64,000 bases of DNA, taken from positions 33,837,371-33,901,370 of the forward strand of contig OZ020487.1 in NCBI GenBank assembly GCA_963971405.1. The letters run 5' to 3'. This document shows, one piece after another, positions 11,158 to 21,624 of this stretch. The position numbers were made by a program, and so were the translations under genes. This DNA comes from Psococerastis gibbosa. Its lineage: Eukaryota; Arthropoda; Insecta; Psocodea; Psocidae. Under the pieces are notes generated by a model. The model searched no databases. It was not told the origin of the DNA and saw nothing but the letters and a program-made list of their open reading frames with translations. How positions within the stretch are numbered: the first letter of the stretch is position 1; each line of letters begins with the position of its first letter.

Positions 11158-12066
11158 CGAGGCGTGACGATATCACCAGCACAAAGTCAAGAATGAATTA
11201 TGCTCCTTTGCCTTGCTTATGATCGCGCGCGCACGCAGTACATAACGCAATTAAAGGACTTCAAAAATATTTTTCCCCTGAAGATCCTCATGGTTTATAA
11301 ATTTCACACCAAAACAATAGTTAGCGTTTTTATTATTGAGGAATTTTCGTTTGATATTAACTGCAGCTTACCCTAAATTTGACCAAACGAATCGGCCCTG
11401 CCTGCAGGAGTCAGTAACAAGGAAGGCAACAAGGAAGAGCCAAAAGCGGCAATTTAAAAGATTATATTTCCGTTTTGATAGAGCCGCTTAAATTTCAGTT
11501 TCAATGTTATAAACTCACAAAGAGAGGGGTCCGAAGGTACTCCCTCGGGAGAACACAATGTAAACACAAAACACGGGATGAGAATTCACATGAATATGAG
11601 AATATATATGTATGTATGTATATGAGAAGTACTAACTAGTACGTTACTGGCATTATTGTAAAAATTTTATTTTTTCATCAAGTTCAGTATAATGAACGCA
11701 AAGTACAGGTGATAAAGACACTATATGCAGGTGTATCGTTGGCGTCACTGGGAGGAGCCCTTTAATGCAGACACAGAGTTCAAAGCCTGGGAAAATCACG
11801 AGCTTTATGGACTAAATAAATGACCAGGGGGCCGGGTAATTATATGCCGCTGCTGTTTGACAAATGATTACTTCCTGTGACATTTTTGTTAGTTGCTTGT
11901 CGATGAAACTGATGATGTTTGACACGAACAACTTTGTTTAACTCATGCTCTGATTTTTTATGGTTTAGCTTTTCAAAAGACCGACAGCTCCCCAACACAA
12001 TTCTAGTTACGACACTGTTACATACTGACAAGGCGGTGGTGTACGAGTAGTGAGGATAACCAGCCA
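11158..12066. other. No gene recognised
   Basis: No coding frame, inverted repeat or array that I can support, apart from a short TATG/TATA-rich stretch near 11605-11625. Confidence 0.4.
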
Positions 12067-12069
12067 TAA

Positions 12070-12460
12070 GGTGGGGATTCCACACACCTGCTAGTGCTAA
12101 ATACAAATACGGTGACGTGTTAACAGACATTCAAGACTTAGGCGGGGTTTCCATAGACCTCACATTGCAGAATGCAAATGACATTGACGGAAATGTTAGT
12201 TTTACTCTATGCCGTAGTTAAAATTGATCAATGATCACAGAGTAAAATCACAAACAAACAAACTAAAATTGAAAAATGGCGTCATGGGATATGTTAAGTA
12301 CAAACATTTTAATAGATTTCTATAAAAAGAAAAATTCAAATTTCCGTTAATGTCATTTGCATTCTGCAATGCGAGGTCGAAACCCCGCCTAAGTCTTGAA
12401 TGTCTGTTAAAACGTCACCGTATTTGTATTTAGCACTAGCAGGTCTGTGGAATCCCCGCC
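12070..12460. mobile_element. Harbinger-like foldback MITE (391 bp)
   Basis: Two ~135-bp arms are near-perfect inverted copies: GGTGGGGATTCCACA at the left end and TGTGGAATCCCCGCC at the right. Both arms contain GTGACG...CATTCAAGACTTAGGCGGGG and GCATTCTGCAATG blocks around a ~120-bp AT-rich centre. Flanks are TAA (12067-12069) and TCA (12461-12463), near a 3-bp TWA target as in PIF/Harbinger. It is the same family as the element at 21170-21549, which has perfect TAA duplications. Confidence 0.75.
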
Positions 12461-12463
12461 TCA

Positions 12464-13375
12464 GCCTATTGGAAGCATCCGAGTCTTCAATCATATCATA
12501 TATCGAGGGACTAATTTTTGAAGGGTGCAAAATTAAAAATCTAGTTTCGTTAAAAAAACGTTCAATTTTGTGTGACAGAAGCAGTTGACATGAAATTTTT
12601 GCTGTTGACTGATTATTTCCCGAAATTATTCCTATGGTATCTTTCCGCCCTTATTAGTTATATTGTCAAGACCTCGCAGACTATCACACATAAGGCGTGA
12701 CGAACTTTTGCGCCGTTATGGATTTATATCCAATCAGCTAGTTACACGGTGAGGTGTAACCAACTAACTTGTTTCCGAAGATCTCGGAAAATTAAGAATT
12801 CAGGCCGTTTCGACAAAGGATGCCTCAGTCTTTTTGGCGTTCCACAGCAGTTAAAATAGAAAAACGGTCGTATGAAAACTACAAGCTCTCATTTGAATTA
12901 GTAAGCAGAACACTATATACCCGACTAATTTAGGACTATAATTCTATGGAGTATACAATATTTAATGCACTTTATAGTGTTTTTCTATTAATATTGTAAA
13001 TGAGAAAATGCACATTTAACCTACTAGACGAAAGCTGAATTTTGTGATGAGTTTATCATAAGACAATTAATTTTGTTTGTATGCGTGAGAAATTACTTAA
13101 TGTAGTAAAAATTTCCCTATGTTTGCAGAAAACAAAGATAATCTATGACCTGATTCAACGAAATGTAAACTTTTATTTTTATTATCGTTATTGTTATTAC
13201 TGAATCGACTTGCATAGGCCAACTACGTCAGGCGATTCAATAATAACAGCAATAATAATGAGATAAGTGTCAATTAATTTTTTTTATTTTATTTTTTTAA
13301 TTTATGGCCCGGGACTCTTTCGAGTATTTGCGCCGGTCGGTGTGTGTGTGTGCGGAGGTTTTGACTTATTACATA
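12464..13375. other. No gene recognised
   Basis: Contains a short inverted repeat at about 13178-13262 built on GAATCG arms and AAT/AAC-rich sequence, and a short GT microsatellite at about 13340-13350. Nothing else can be supported. Confidence 0.4.
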
Positions 13376-13380
13376 CTTAA

Positions 13381-13833
13381 ATGATAAGTATAGGATCGGC
13401 TAAGTTATTAAGCTTGTTTATACATTCACTTGCGTCCTATGGGCCTAGGACTTTGCCAAAATCTACTAATACTATATTCACTTCTGATATGAGACCCTCC
13501 TCATCTAAAAAGACTCCTTTCACTAACATAAGCGAGTCCATAAAAATAAATATATCTTTAGGAACGGCAGAGGTAACTGCTGTATCAGCATTTAATTAGA
13601 ATATCACATGTACATTGCCTGCAACTTTTCCGCACGTTAAGTAATGCAAGGTATTTTCACCTGTATGAAAACCGTTTGAAAATTCTAAAACCTTTTGTTC
13701 CCTAGGGACCGAAGCCAAATATAGCGAGCGTTGATTCTCTCTTGAATCAAACAAAGCGGTTATCGCTGCAAGTGCTGACTGCTGAATCAGATAATTCCAT
13801 TGAAGGGATGAGGGGGACACCGCTCGTTTAGCT
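13381..13833 (-). pseudogene. Unidentified degenerate coding stretch
   Basis: One minus-strand frame from 13833 to 13381 stays protein-like for about 150 codons with only two stops (a TAA at 13596-13598 and a TAG near 13441). The first part, about 77 codons, includes SLQWNYLIQQSALAAITALF and GFHTGENTLHYLTCGKVAG. The second part includes VPKDIFIFMDSLMLVKGVFL and EVNIVLVDFGKVLGP. The alternation of hydrophobic beta-like and charged stretches looks like a real globular protein, unlike other frames nearby. I recognise no family, zinc finger, transposase or reverse transcriptase motif. A decayed host exon, an unusual mobile element or an old viral insertion are all possible; I cannot choose. Confidence 0.35.
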
Positions 13834-14714
13834 AATCACGACACAGTTGACACCTCGAATCAGTACAAATGAACAAAGGATACTTTATTTCATTCAATTA
13901 ACCTAATGGTGAGAGCGCTTTCCGTCAACAACAATTTTTAACGCATTTTGCTTTCAAGTTAATCGGTAGCAGGGTAGCTTGCAAACCCCACCACCTGAAT
14001 GAAAATAAACTGAATGGGTCTGAATGAAAATAAGAAAACACAAAATTGCCGATTTCATATGGGGGAGTATTATGTTCCACATACACTGTATATCTATTCT
14101 ATAGAATAATTATTTATTTATTGTTTTCCTATTACGAACTTCAAACCGCCTAACAGTTATGTCCTATTCACCCGCTACTATTTTTCACTGATATACAATA
14201 CTTCCCCGTTCCTCTTTACAGTTTTCCCCGTTCCCTCTCCTTCTAGGGGTCTACGAAATGATTGGAATTTATGAACACTTGCACAAAACAAAAAACAAAA
14301 GAAATGTGGTTCAACTATAAGACACATGGTATAATTGCGAACTAAGTAGGCAGATCGGTATTCCCGAACCGTCCATCCACCCAATGTTGACTTGAGGGCC
14401 ATTTGTACAAATAATACGACTTCTTTTTATTTTGTTTATTTATTATTTTTCCAATACTTGAATAGGTATCTACTGTATTATGTTACTAGGAGCGGCAGAG
14501 ATGTATGCAAACCATTAGAGTTAATTGAAACGGGTCCAGCCGTTCTCGAATTACAAGTAGTTAGCCTATTATATACACAATTTAATACTTTTTTATGTAT
14601 ATGTAAGAATATAATATATATAATCTTCGACACATGCATATGAACGTGTTTATACAGTATATATTATTTATACATATATAAATACATGTATAAAAAATAG
14701 CCTTGTAGTTTTTT
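13834..14714. other. No gene recognised
   Basis: AT-rich sequence; the frames at 14178-14402 and 14392-14643 are compositional and show no motif. Confidence 0.4.
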
Positions 14715-14945
14715 TATTTCGAGATTTCAACGGAAATGCCGGACTCCCAAAAGGTATTTTTTACGAAATGTCTAAGTCTGTCACGTCTATTATTGCGAAA
14801 ACTTGTTGAAATTTCGCATTTCGGTTCTTAAAGATCATATCTTAGGGTAACATTTTCAATTTGGGGTTAACACTGTGTGAGTAGTTGTATCCCAAAACAC
14901 CCCAATAAAGTGAAAATTTAAAAAAGGCTAAAAAACTGTGCCAAT
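14715..14945 (-). repeat. ~0.87-kb interspersed repeat, diverged partial copy
   Basis: Shares ATTTCGAGATTTCAACGGA and TTTTTTACGAAATGTCT with the 62050 copy in the same orientation, then diverges. It lies ~600 bp from the full copy at 15534-16397, in the opposite orientation. Confidence 0.5.
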
Positions 14946-15533
14946 TTTTTTTTACATTGCTTTAGCTTACAGTTTATATTGCAAACGTAAACCCAACAGA
15001 TTCCTCGTCACAATACGCGCTTATTCGTGAGGTTTTTAATTTACTTGTCTGATAAAAATGGTCAATAAAAACTTTCATTGAATCGATTTAAAATACAATA
15101 GATTCAATTAGTGTCTTCCTTCAACACATTTGCATCTGCAATGGGATAAAGGGAAAAAGCAAGAAAATTAAGAGCTATAAAAATGAAATGCAGGATGGTT
15201 TTGTGTAGAACAGAACCATTGTTGCGGTCTAATCCTGCTGTAATCTGCATACATAGCGTTCGCTGTTGCTTTTATTTTAATTTAAAATACGTGCATGATA
15301 TACTGTATATATATATATATACATACTGTTCTTACAGTTAATACCTAGTTATGTAGATGTATTAGAAAAATCTACTGAATGTGAAAAACGGATATTCAGT
15401 AAACTACTTACCCTTCGTAAAAACGGGGGGTCGGGGCATGTAAGGTTCTTCATCGCTCCACAGCGAATACGAACATAGGCTACTCATTGTGAAAAAATAT
15501 AGACTACTTTGTAAAGTTGTACGTAATAAATTA

Positions 15534-16397
15534 AAGAACCGGTCCGAGTTTACTCGAACATTCTTTCCAATTTATCAATTAGTAGTTGGAGAAAATTAGT
15601 AATTTCGTGGTAAATAATTTTCCTATGGCTAAATTTTCGATGTCTGGGGGGGGGGGGGGGTTGTCCACCTGACGTCACTGGAGGTGAGGTAAATTCTAGA
15701 AAGGTAAGACCAACACATTACCACACAGTAATAATGGCAGGGCACGCAATGCATTTGACCCTGAATTTTCATCATTTAAAAAAAGAAAAAAAAAGTTTTT
15801 TGCGAAAGCAACCTGTCCGGCTTCGTTACTCAATTTAACACCTAAAACATGCCTGAAGGTAGAAATCACCGATCGAAAGGTTTAGCAGATAAATTATTTT
15901 TTAGTAATTTTTCATGAAAATTGAGCTATTTTTATTTTTTTACCCCCAGAAGCAAACTATCAAGGGGCAAGCGACCCTATGCATTTTGTTAACATTAATA
16001 ACGACTACAATATATGTGAATTTAAAAGAAATCGTTGGAGCCGTTTTTGAGAAATAATTTTTTTAGACGTTTTTTTTGGACTTTTTTGAGAAAACCCCCC
16101 CCCCCCAAATTGAGTTAGCCCAAAATAAAAAAAAATGGTCTCGAGGTATGATTTTTGTGAACCTACATGCCAAACTTCATCATAATCGATCGAGTAGTTT
16201 GCCCGGAAATCGACGCACAGACAGACAGACAGACAGACATACAGACAGACATACAGACAGAGCGACAGACAGACATTTCGTAAAAACCACTTTTTTGGTT
16301 CCTGGGACCTCAAAACGTGTAAATCCGTTGAAATCTCGGAATCGAAAATTTCGACCATCACAAAGCTTTCCTTATACTACGTATAAATTGGAAAGCA
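15534..16397 (+). repeat. ~0.87-kb interspersed repeat, full copy
   Basis: The boundaries are set by the inverted copy at 62050-62919: both run from GAACCGGTCCGAGTTTACTCG to a terminus at ATAAATTGGAAAGCAA. Internal landmarks are a G-run (about 15647-15660), CACCTGACGTCACTGGAGGTG, a C-run (16096-16106) and an ACAG/ACAT microsatellite (about 16217-16275). No open frame is shared by the copies. No terminal inverted repeat or clear target duplication is visible, so the class (MITE, SINE-like or satellite-derived) is unknown. Confidence 0.8.
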
Positions 16398-16399
16398 AA

Positions 16400-17530
16400 A
16401 ACACACAACCGGTTTCGGCTCACGCCATCGTCATGTGTACGAAAACAGTAAAAACATTACGGTATGCAAGATAAAACTTAAACACATTGCCAAGATACAC
16501 ACAGCATAGCATATAGTTATCAATAATAAAACATTTAAAAGTAGTGGTAGCCCCATCAAGGGAGAACTACTTAAAAAGGTTGTGTCATTAAGTAAAGTTT
16601 TGTTTTTAACAATAGCTTCCTTAATCTCTAAAAATTTTCTAAATTATCAAGAAGTAGGCTATAGGCTATAGGCTACAGTAGCTGGGTTGCATGTTGAGAA
16701 ACTGAAAATGCTTCTATTTTCTATGTGTTGGTTAATAAAAGACCACAAAATAATATGACTCCAAACTATACGACAGCACACAACACAGTCATTGTGCGGT
16801 AGGCCTGCAGAGGGCCCCTTTGATGATCCTTCAATTTAGTACAAAGGAGGCACGCTTTGTGTGCTGCAGGCTTTGTGTCGGTCTATGGAGGCGCTGATGA
16901 GCCCTTAATAGGAGGCTCTGTCTGTGTTGTCGCTCTGTCTTACAATTAACGCTTTACTCCGGAAAAATTATGCCTCGTGTTTGTATTGTAACAAGGAATG
17001 TCAGAACCCCGCCTATTTCAATGAAGCCTATTTAAGACTACTCACTACACGATTTTATTTACGAATTTTTTTTCCTCACTTGTTTCTATTTCAATTTATT
17101 GAGCATCATTCACGTACCCACTGTATGTTTAAGGTGTAGACAATATTGTGAAACGTTTTTGGAATACAAAGGAGTCAGCAAAGGTTCCGGGTAGGCCTAC
17201 ATGAAAAAATTCATGAAATACTTAAATATATTTTTCACATTTTTTCCCAGAAGGAGCCCCCCGATACACCCCCCCCCCCCAACCTCTAAAGTTGCAAAAG
17301 TTTGTAATTCACAGTAAACTAATCCACCCCAGCATTGCTTAATAGTATAATAGTATACTACCAGGGCAAGTTCTAAATTGATTACGATTAACAGTATACT
17401 ACTGTATTCATATAGTGAAGTCCTATTGTAGACAGACTGCTTGGTTAAAGTCAAACTGACGCGTGCTATTGACTAGCACGTCTGAGCTTTATATTGCAGT
17501 ATTACAATATGGTAAATGCAACAATGGCAA
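16400..17530. other. No gene recognised
   Basis: Includes a C-run at 17268-17280 and frames at 16924-17139 and 17197-17454 without motifs. No element ends found. Confidence 0.4.
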
Positions 17531-17534
17531 GCGA

Positions 17535-17725
17535 CTTCGGTGGCAATGTGGTAGCGTGCTTGTATACTTGTGCGAATCTTTACACACCTTCTAATCGGAG
17601 ACGTGTCGTAACTCAACACAATTGCCTATGCCTAGGTATATAGGTTACTTAGTGAGGCGATTGAACAGGTGAATCGGATATATACAGCAGATTACATTAT
17701 TTGTTGCGATTAACCTTTTTGTAAG
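17535..17725 (+). repeat. SINE-like repeat, copy a
   Basis: Aligns with 30370-30540 (plus) and 36195-36340 (minus). Shared order: a head with TGGCAATGTGGTAGC (resembling a Pol III A box), TCTTTACACxxC, GGAGACGTGTCGTAACTCAACA, then GAGGCGATTGAACAGGTGAATCGGAT. The other two copies end in an A-run. A true B box is not obvious, so a tRNA origin is only suggested. Confidence 0.6.
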
Positions 17726-17882
17726 AAGAAGAAGACATTATATTAATTTTGGATGTACAGGTAATCTCACAGACCAGTTTGGTTAGATAAATTTGTAGCT
17801 GTGTTAACCTGTCTAGCAATACGAATCATGTCAATAAGAGCATATACTGTAAGTAGAGGACTTATATGGACTGTACTTGTCG

Positions 17883-17956
17883 GGGCTTGTGGTCCAGCGG
17901 TCAAGGCGACGACGCGCGGCTAGTCGTAGATCGTGGGTCCAAATCCCGTCAAGTCC
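17883..17956 (+). ncRNA. tRNA-like sequence (tRNA pseudogene or SINE head)
   Basis: The 74-nt length is that of a tRNA. GGGCTTG (17883-17889) can pair with CAAGTCC (17950-17956) as an acceptor stem with one G-T pair. TGGTCCAGCGG (17890-17900) fits an A box and GGTCCAAATCC (17936-17946) approximates a B box and T-arm with a 7-nt loop. The anticodon arm is poor: either a 9-nt loop or a mismatched stem with no T at position 33. I therefore call a pseudogene or SINE head. The following ~200 bp show no A tail. Confidence 0.45.
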
Positions 17957-18295
17957 AGTTTTTCCAATTTCTTCTAATTATTTTGATTACGTCTGAACTT
18001 CCCCAATGGCACGTATAGTCGGTGCGGATCGTCATCAAACCAGTAAACCAGTTTGCCAATTGCAAAAACTTTATCCGGAAACAACACCAGTAATGGCCGG
18101 AAACCGATTGGGTCGTTGGCAGGGCAAAGTTCAAGTACGTCCATAAAAAGCCCATCAATTATAATACGAGTAGGCTATGTTTAATTTAATTTTAGTTCTT
18201 TATTTTGGATATTAGAAATTGCTAGGTTGAGGAAGCCAACACGGGTAGCCACATTTGAAGGCTCTACTCCACCTCCGGTTTGATATCGGCTGATT

Positions 18296-18432
18296 CAAGG
18301 CCGTGCACAGGTTTTTTTTTTTTTTTTGGGGGGGGGGGGCAAAATTTTTTTTACGTAATTTATTACTGAAAATTTTTTTCGGGGGGGGGGGGGGTCAGGA
18401 CCCCATGGACCACCCCCCTGGGCACGGCCATG
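18296..18432. mobile_element. hAT-like MITE with G-runs (137 bp)
   Basis: Ends are CAAGGCCGTGCACAGG and CCTGGGCACGGCCATG. The flanks GGCTGATT (18288-18295) and GGCTAATT (18433-18440) match at 7/8. Almost all of the interior is T-, A- and G-runs (two G-runs of 11 or more). Confidence 0.75.
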
Positions 18433-18766
18433 GGCTAATTAGATTTCGACTGTTTTGTTTGTTTGTAAATTATTTTATTGTCATTCAATATAATATTCAA
18501 TATAGTCATCTTTCTAAATAATGCATATGGCCCAGCCCTCTCCATTCTGTTGAATGCATTTCATACCATCTGTATTCTACAGTCTTCGTTTGAATGGGAT
18601 AACGTGCTTTTAATGCAAACCATATTGATAAATCGTGTGTCCGCGGAATGCTGTCAAATAACAATGACAAACTATGTAATAAACGTCGTCTGAGTCGGAA
18701 AGTTTGAGGTCAGTAGGGGAATGCATCATTAGTGTCAAAATATGTCAGCCATCTATTAAGCAACCC

Positions 18767-19030
18767 AATTATTGCTTTCCAAATTATACGCAGTATTTAT
18801 ACTAAGGAAAAAGGCCGGCCGCCATACCAAGTTGAATCCAGCGGACCAGAACAGGTTCATAGCTGCAGATAACTTGGTTTTGTGCACTGTGCCGGTAGGG
18901 ACACATGGTAGGACTTGTCCTGGTCACCTCCAAACTAATCGTGTGACTTCACTGTGCTTCCCAAGTGGTTCGGAATCCACTATAATCAGGAGGTCCACTG
19001 TCCTATGGGCTGACGATGACTATGGCTGAC
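18767..19030 (+). repeat. Interspersed repeat (related to 6440-6720)
   Basis: Begins with TTGCTTTCCAAATTATACGC, which resembles the end of the ~0.87-kb repeat. It then matches the minus strand of 6505-6660 at about 93%. The shared open frame accumulates amino-acid changes, so it is not treated as a gene. Confidence 0.55.
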
Positions 19031-20268
19031 GTGACCAGAAACTTTCGGATACACTCAAAATTTAGAGAAAAGTCGGGACATGGTTTTCGTGTAGGTCAGA
19101 ACCTGGAAAAGTGAACCTGATCAGGTACAGAAGCGATTATTGGTCCGAAAAATCCAATAAGAAAGCATTGGAGGGTTCAACGCAATGTCTTAGCCAGACC
19201 TTTGGACCTACCTCAATTTAAATTATATCACTGTCTTCGTCCATTCTTCCTCTTTCAGGCCATGCTATACATGATATAATGGGTGCGCCCAAATTTTCCG
19301 ATTTTCAGCGAAAATAGGCCTTTTTCAGCCGCGTTTTTGGGGGTGTTAATATCAATTCGATAACTTCAAACTACTTTAGTTCTTTTCCACTGTTCTTATT
19401 CTTTTTAGTCATATATTCAGTTTTTCTATGCGCCTTTTCGTTCGGGCTCAGGAAAGTTGGTAAGCAGTCCCTGTTTTGACGAAAAACCGGTTTAATTGGT
19501 ATATTTCCAAATACATGCATAGAGTAAAAAAATTCCACAGCCTGCAATTTTCAACCGAAATTAATTTGTAATGTCTCATTAGAAGCAGTATGAAATACGC
19601 TTTAAAACGAGTATAAATCCATAATTTCAAATCCACCCCTTCACCCCTTTAACACGAGTGGAACACAAAGTTTTTAAAAATGACGCGAAAAAAAATGCAT
19701 TTCCAGCAATCCTATTTAAATTGAATGGGCGGGTTTAAAGCAATTTTTTGGGCAGATGTAGAAGGCCTATCTCAATTTAATTTATAACCATGCCTTCGTA
19801 TATTCTTCCTCTTTTAACCCATGTTAAATTTATTGTTGTGCGAAGAGAGGTTAGTCTTCGGCAGGTGAAGAAGTTGGGGTGTGCGCTCAATGATAAAGGA
19901 GCCATGGCGTCGCGTCGCGGGGGCGTGGCCTAATCAATTCGCGAACCAACACATTACTACGTAATAATGAGACTTTGAATTAAATTATTTATTTTTATTT
20001 TTAACTTTCTTGCGTTGTTAATTATTGAAATATAACATTAAATTTACTTATTTATTTTTATCATGAAAAATATATGTTTCATTTAATAAATTAATCAAGT
20101 TTTATATGAAAGATGCTTATTTGTAAACAATTGACAATCGCTGACGCTTCCAAACTAGGTCAAGGTGAAAGCACTTTCAGTTTCAGTTTACTTTACTTTC
20201 ACTTTACTTTCTAAAATTTAACTAATTGTATTCATACAAAATACCGATATAGATAACTATTATAAACT
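19031..20268. other. Diffuse repeats upstream of the Helitron gene
   Basis: A diverged direct repeat of ~65 bp (CTCAATTTAA...CTTCGT...ATTCTTCCTCTTT) occurs at about 19205-19265 and 19770-19820. GCGAACCAACACATTACTACGTAATAATG near 19942 resembles the CCAACACATTACCACACAG motif of the ~0.87-kb repeat. I could not locate a Helitron 5' TC terminus. Confidence 0.4.
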
Positions 20269-20393
20269 ATGGCACCAAGGAAGAGACCGTCACTGGGTAG
20301 GGCTACTTTCAATGTAAAAAGGAAGGGAGCCGCCCGAGCAAGGGAAACTGAAGAAGATCGCAACGAAGCACTCGCTCCCGATCTTGGTGCTAG
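20269..20393 (+). pseudogene. Helitron Rep/helicase gene, exon 1
   Basis: The ATG at 20269 opens a 41-codon basic N-terminus (MAPRKRPSLGRATFNVKRKG...) rich in Arg and Glu (ARARETEEDR). It ends at TAG|GTAACT, a good splice donor at 20394. Joined to the acceptor at 20851-20858 (GATTTCAG) the frame continues as GAR-NHAREKR, so the junction is in phase. Helitron proteins of animals often begin with such Arg/Glu repeats ahead of the CxxC and Rep domains. The exon itself is intact; the gene downstream is broken. Splicing is inferred from signals and phase only. Confidence 0.6.
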
Positions 20394-21169
20394 GTAACTA
20401 TTTCCAAAATCAGAATTTCACCAGACAGGTTGTAATAGGCTACTGGATAAGATAAGATAGATAAGATAATAATAAATAAATGTTGATGCAATGCAAGTGT
20501 CAACATAGAAATTTACAATAGCCATTATTGAGCCTACTACAAAAGTCGTAATTGCGGTTAGGCTAAATTGTATGAGAATAGGCTATATACTCAATTCTAC
20601 GTACTGTAAATATTATTTACGCTGTATCTGGACTGCCGTCGGAAGACCTACTGTATATATCACTTAAATTCATATTACTACGGCAATTTAACTCATCCTA
20701 GCTATTAACTTACCTACTTTGTGCATTCACTATTAAATTCATATTAATACTACGGCAATTTAGCTTATTGTAAGAGTTGGCCGGAAGACCCATAATTCGT
20801 CTATTTTGAAAATAACGACAATATTCTTTCTTTTCATAATATTACTTTATGATTTCAGAAATCATGCAAGGGAGAAACGTTTGGAAAGCAAAAGAGAGTA
20901 TGCTTCAACGTCTCGGGCATCGGAGACTATAGAAACCAGAGAAGAACGTATGAAAAGCCTAAGAGTCAATGCTTCAATGGTGCGGGTTTCAGAGACTGTT
21001 GAAGCCAGAGATGAACGTTTACAAGGCCTACGAGTCAATGCTTCAGCGACTCGGGCTTCTGAGACTGTAGAAACCAGAGAGAAACGTTTACAAGGAATAC
21101 GAGTCAATGCTTCAATGACTCGGGCTTCGGAGACAGTTGAAACCAGAGAAGAACGCTTGCAAGGCCTAA

Positions 21170-21549
21170 GGCGCCCATTCCACCGACCGGCTAGGTCTAT
21201 TTACAAAAACAGTGACGTGGTAGCAGACATTCAAGACTTAGGCGGGGTTTCCAGCGACCTCGCATTGCAGAAGTGACGGAAATGTTTATTTTCCTCTATG
21301 CCATAGTTAAAATTGATCAATGATCATACAGTAAAATCACAAACAAACTAAAATTAAAAAATGGCGTCATGGGATATGTTAAGTACAATCATTTTAATAG
21401 ATTTCTATAAAAGGAAAAATTCTAATTTCCATCAATGTCATTTGCATTCTGCAATGCGAGGTCGGTGGAAACTCCACCTAAGTCTTGAATTTCTGCTACC
21501 ACGTCACCGTATTTGTAAATAGCCCTAGCCGGTCGGTGGAATGGGCGCC
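21170..21549. mobile_element. Harbinger-like MITE (380 bp) inside Helitron exon 2
   Basis: Perfect ends GGCGCCCATTCCACCGACCGG and its inverse, flanked by TAA at 21167-21169 and 21550-21552. Arms share GTGACGTGGTAGCAGACATT and the GGCGGGG/GCATTCTGCAATG blocks with the foldback at 12070-12460. TAA target duplications and GGC/GGG-type ends fit PIF/Harbinger. Non-coding. Confidence 0.8.
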
Positions 21550-21624
21550 TAAGGGTCAATGCTTCAACAGCTCGGGCTTCTGAGACTGTAGAAACCAGAG
21601 AAGAACGTTTAGAAGGCCTAAGGG

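Noticed and set aside
11840-12588. Open frames at 11840-12130, 12336-12530 and 12400-12588
   Set aside because: They overlap the arms of the Harbinger-like foldback and mirror one another.
16217-16275. Possible CRISPR-like direct repeats (ACAG units)
   Set aside because: Tetranucleotide microsatellite without spacers, inside an interspersed repeat of a eukaryotic genome.
16885-16925. CTGATGAG motif suggesting a hammerhead ribozyme
   Set aside because: No GAAAC follows the putative stem II and no flanking stems I or III can be formed.
6505-19010. Conserved ADNLVxCTVPVG open frame in two copies (6505-6660 minus, 18855-19010 plus)
   Set aside because: Roughly ten differences in 147 bp include at least six amino-acid changes, so there is no sign of protein-level constraint; treated as a repeat.
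20862-21107. 81-codon minus-strand repeat protein
   Set aside because: It is the complement of the Helitron 23-residue repeat exon, open only because of the 69-bp periodicity.
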